64,000 nt of DNA from Zygaena filipendulae (taxonomy: Eukaryota > Arthropoda > Insecta > Lepidoptera > Zygaenidae). Positions 60,355 to 64,000 of the stretch are shown in pieces (positions within the stretch are counted from its first letter, which is position 1; every line of letters begins with the position of its first letter). Under the pieces are notes generated by a model that was not told the origin of the DNA, did not search any database, and was given only the letters and a program-made list of their open reading frames with translations. The position numbers and the translations under genes are program-made. The DNA lies in assembly GCA_907165275.2 (NCBI GenBank), contig OU015650.1:3502001-3566000 (forward strand), written 5' to 3'.

Positions 60355-60420
60355 TCATCATCATCATCATTATCGCCATATCAACCGAAAGACTTCCACA
60401 GACCTCATCCTACCGGATTT
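60355..60420 (-). repeat. CAT microsatellite with LINE-tail-like flank
   Basis: ATCATCATCATCATCATTATCG followed by CCATATCAACCGAAAGACTTCCAC resembles the tail of RTE elements read from the opposite strand. Confidence 0.35.
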
Positions 60421-60444
60421 TCCTTCTAGGGTGAGCTGGGTATT

Positions 60445-60475
60445 GTAACGAGGCGGCCGAATGCCACCTCGTTAC
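60445..60475. repeat. Short hairpin
   Basis: GTAACGAGGCGGC (60445-60457) pairs with GCCACCTCGTTAC (60463-60475) around CGAAT, with one G-U position. It lies in a GC-rich patch near a CAT microsatellite. Confidence 0.6.
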
Positions 60476-62225
60476 GATATCCTGCCTCATTTTTATACTT
60501 TTTTATTATTTTTTTTGCTCCTTTTTATATTCTATTTGTTATTCCTGTTTTAAAATTCAAAATTATTTGTATTCTGTATTTTTATTATGTTTTGTTGACT
60601 GATCCTTATTTTAGATCTAGAACTAAACACATCAAAATTATGGTAGGTACCTAATAAATTATTTAAGTGTTTTCAAATCTTTTTATTGAGGTAGCCGGAG
60701 GACTCTACCTCTCATGCCCTACTTCTGAACCTTACAGCTGGACATATACGTAGATCAGCCTCGAAGATCGTCACAACGACCGTTCCAGTTGCAATTCCCG
60801 AGACCTTCACCAAATCATCGATCCACCCACTGGAAATCCATATAAAAGCGGGTGAAACCCTAGGAGGGGGGGTAAGCTAGTAACTAATATTGGAAAGGAG
60901 TCTCTAAAGTAGTAGGTATCTGAAGGATTAAAGGCATTGATCTGTCAGTTACCTATATCAAATAACGGAACAATACTAAACAGTATCGCATAATCGCATA
61001 TATATAGCGAGTGCAACCACCGTTGCGAGATCTCACTACGGAAGAGCGGTGTTGATACACTTCTGGCTGGAGTGTAGTTAGTTAGAGCTGAACAGTGAAA
61101 ATGCATTCCTAGCCGATAGCACAAGCGACGCGGCATCGAAGCGGAAATCAACGAGAAGACATAATATCTATTATTATTAGCAAAGACATTATAAGAGAAT
61201 AGACGAAAAATACAAACTTTTACTATGCAATCCATTTCAACCAATTTTTGCGGGGGGAATGATCAAAATAAAAACCAATCACATCGTTGCGACGTAAAAA
61301 AATACTAGTCACCACAAAGTATATTTCAAATAGCCAATCACATCGCTTTCCGTCAAGTAGTATCTATTGACAATAGTCTCTGCTAGCCAACGGCATTTTG
61401 TTAGCATTTATGGGTACGTAGGTAATTAAGAAAAAAATTTAAAAGATAGATTAATATACAGTTAAAAGGTAATGAAACGATCAATGATAGGGTGTAGAAT
61501 TTCATAAAATATCCAATGAGAAAACCTATACACATTTCGTGGATGCAGCAATGATAGAACATGATGATTATAATCAGGACAAGTGATGAAGACGGTAGAA
61601 ACTATTACAAAGAAACCTGAATCTTTTAATTTCTTAAAAACTTTCCTTAAAAACAACAGAGGTATAATGCGTATAACATTAAAATATTTAGTAACAATAA
61701 ACCCTTACGTAAACAAACATAATATTACGAATTCTCTAGGCATATTTTGTGCTACAGTGTCTAAGATTATGCAAACATGTAGTTAATTCGAGACTAACAT
61801 AAAACATCGCATTACCTATAATTTTAAAAAGTTTTGTTTCCAATTGAATACTTCGTAATAACAAAGCAAATTACTTAGTCAATTTAACACAAAAAATAAC
61901 ACTAGAGTCTATGCAAATAACACTATATGCAGTCTCACGGAGCTTCGATATATCAATATATGGAATTGATAATAATGCCTTTTCGGTACATGTAATACTT
62001 CCTCGATATTTATTATGAAATCATGAATTTTGAACAACAAAGTGTCATAGAGGTCACGGCTCCAATTATTCTTATTATTACTATTGATTAATTATTATAA
62101 TTATTCAACACAAAATGGCATGGTCGATGACCGCAAGCAATCATAAAAAATTAATCAAGCTATCACGAGACGTTTTATCAAATATGTAAATGCGACATCA
62201 TATTTATCCCAAAACTTTTGTTTAG

Positions 62226-62430
62226 TCTATCTATATTATAAAGAGGAAAGATTTGATTTTTTGTTTGTTTGTTTCTTAAGATTTAACTCAAAAACCACAG
62301 AACCGATTTGAAAAATTTTTTCACCATTAGATAGCTACATCATCCCTGAGTAATATAGGCTATATTGTAATCCGGAATTCCCGCGAAACTCCGAAATTAT
62401 CGCGGATGAAACCGCGCGGGACATCTAGTG
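62226..62430 (+). mobile_element. CTAG-ended repeat, 'CAAACAAAC' tail type, plus strand
   Basis: Starts GTCTATCTATATTATAAAGAGG and ends GGATGAAACCGCGCGGGACATCTAGTG; close relative of the copy at 59226. Confidence 0.75.
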
Positions 62431-64000
62431 TATAATAAAACTCAATGATGTTATAATAAAAAGGGAGTAAATATATTATGAACCTAAACGAGATACAAAA
62501 AAACTAACCACAAACGGAAAAGTCAGAGCCAACTCTTCGCAAACTTTACTGTTGTACCATTTTTGGGGCTCGTAATGGTATTACGTCAAATCTACATTTT
62601 TTATTATAAAATTATTGATGTAAATACCTAATACAGTCGTTGAACTCATCGTGAAAACATAATCTCAAGAATTAATTATACCTTAGAATTTCTAATATTT
62701 TTTATCGACTAAAATATTAATATTTTGTTCGATCGAATTAATTCTTCTGGGTATAATATAAACTCCCATCGCCACGATTAATGTGTTATAACCTAAAATA
62801 TATTTCCCCGTCCCATCTTATGCATCAAACAGCATTGTCTTTGAATAGATCATGTGAGATTAAAATACATGCACTAGACGTAACCGAGAAAGAGAGCGGA
62901 AGTGTAAGCGAAGTGAAATTGATAATATTATATGAAACGGTTTACATACTTTTTTAAATTGTCACTGCGTACTTATGTATATCGTTATGTCTACACTATA
63001 CTGTACATTTATGTATATTTTACTTACTTATTTTTTTACTATTAGATAAGTATTATAATATTTTTTGCTCTGTTATATTACTTGCTACTTTACTTGAGAG
63101 AAAAACATTTTTTGTTGCTGCTAATTCTTTCTTTCTTCTTCTATTCTGTTTTCTGTTTAAAAACTTTGCATTTTATTGAACTATGATAGGTAGGTTTATA
63201 TACATACTTTTTTTGGTCTGTCGGGCAAAAATATATTGTATACTTTGACAAAAGTAAAGAGAGATTCAGTCCATTTTTAAAGTCAACTTTATGCTACTTA
63301 ATGTTTACAATTAATAAAGTTAAAAAATATATTGAGGAAAGTTAAATACAACTTATACAAAGTGTTTTTGTTGTTGAAAACTAAACAAACCAAAAATTCC
63401 ACATCATTGGATAAATCATTCTGAATAAACACGCCTCCACTTTGCTATAAATTCTTGCAATATCATGATATCGAATAAATGCAAAGCGCCCATTTTATAA
63501 CGTGCAGGAAATATTTCGTCATATACCAAAGCGTGGAACCGGTTACCGCCGGAGGCTTTGATTAAATTATTATTCAGGATTACGAAAACCCCAGGAGGTG
63601 CAGCAACTTACACCTTAGCGGAGGTATACATATATTAATTTAAGAACATAGAGATATTACATATACATACAGACAGAACATTAGTTGCATTCTAAACGTC
63701 GTTCGAAATTGAAGCATAAAAACGATCATAGTGTGCCTGGAACTGGACATAGTAAGCTGATTTCACCACGTTTCCATGCTGAAGTTTCTGTTTTCATCTA
63801 AAATACACACTAGAATTCCTATTAGCTTGGATTCTACGAAAGCAATGTAGATTATGAACCATTTTTTTTCCCTTCTCTATACTTAGTCTATACTCTATAC
63901 TCTATATAAAATCAGTATTTGAATTTGATCACTTGTGACCCCGAGAGACTTTTTCCTGTTCAATAAAACAAAAATCTAATTGAAAAATTGACTTTTAGTT
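62431..64000. other. Intergenic or intronic, nothing recognised
   Basis: AT-rich DNA to the right edge. No gene, RNA or repeat could be supported. Confidence 0.45.

Overview
The window looks like nuclear DNA of a butterfly or moth. It is AT-rich, gene-poor, and its genes are split by GT-AG introns. Much of it is recognisable lepidopteran repeat: CTAG-ended modular repeats with a 'CCGCGGTTTCACCCGCG' core, a piggyBac of the Trichoplusia ni type, an RTE-type LINE with a GAA tail, and the motif TAGGTACCTAC. I cannot name the species.

Two protein-coding genes are well supported. On the minus strand, 921-7009, seven exons with fully consistent splice phases encode most of a large secreted protein with one type-2 chitin-binding domain (CBM14/peritrophin-A), of the CPAP1 cuticular class. 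Its signal-peptide exon (upstream of 7009) and its last exon(s) (left of 921, probably outside the window) were not found. On the plus strand, 21076-23766, five exons encode a complete insect odorant receptor of 399 residues.

The rest is intergenic or intronic DNA with many mobile elements. 10524-11850 is a piggyBac copy that kept both terminal repeat sets but lost the middle of its transposase. 18846-20560 is a cluster of foldback MITEs and CTAG-ended repeats. Two more copies of the 237-bp foldback MITE lie at 24368-24617 (inside an older relative) and 30245-30481. 28549-29936 is an unusual foldback element whose two arms are tandem arrays of a ~138-bp unit in opposite orientation. 39180-40409 is a 5'-truncated RTE-type LINE bounded by a 12-bp target-site duplication. 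44347-45250 is a repeat split by a 0.63-kb insertion. 22191-22485 and 53097-53408 are two copies of a repeat carrying paired GTGACGTCAC palindromes. 55176-55610 is the 3' end of another LINE on the minus strand.

Two weaker leads are given with low confidence: a possible unrecognised coding exon at 54439-54690, and a possible 5' exon and promoter at 57655-57891. No CRISPR array, rRNA gene, intact tRNA gene or intact transposase was seen. The two genes have no evident functional link; one concerns cuticle or another chitin matrix, the other olfaction.
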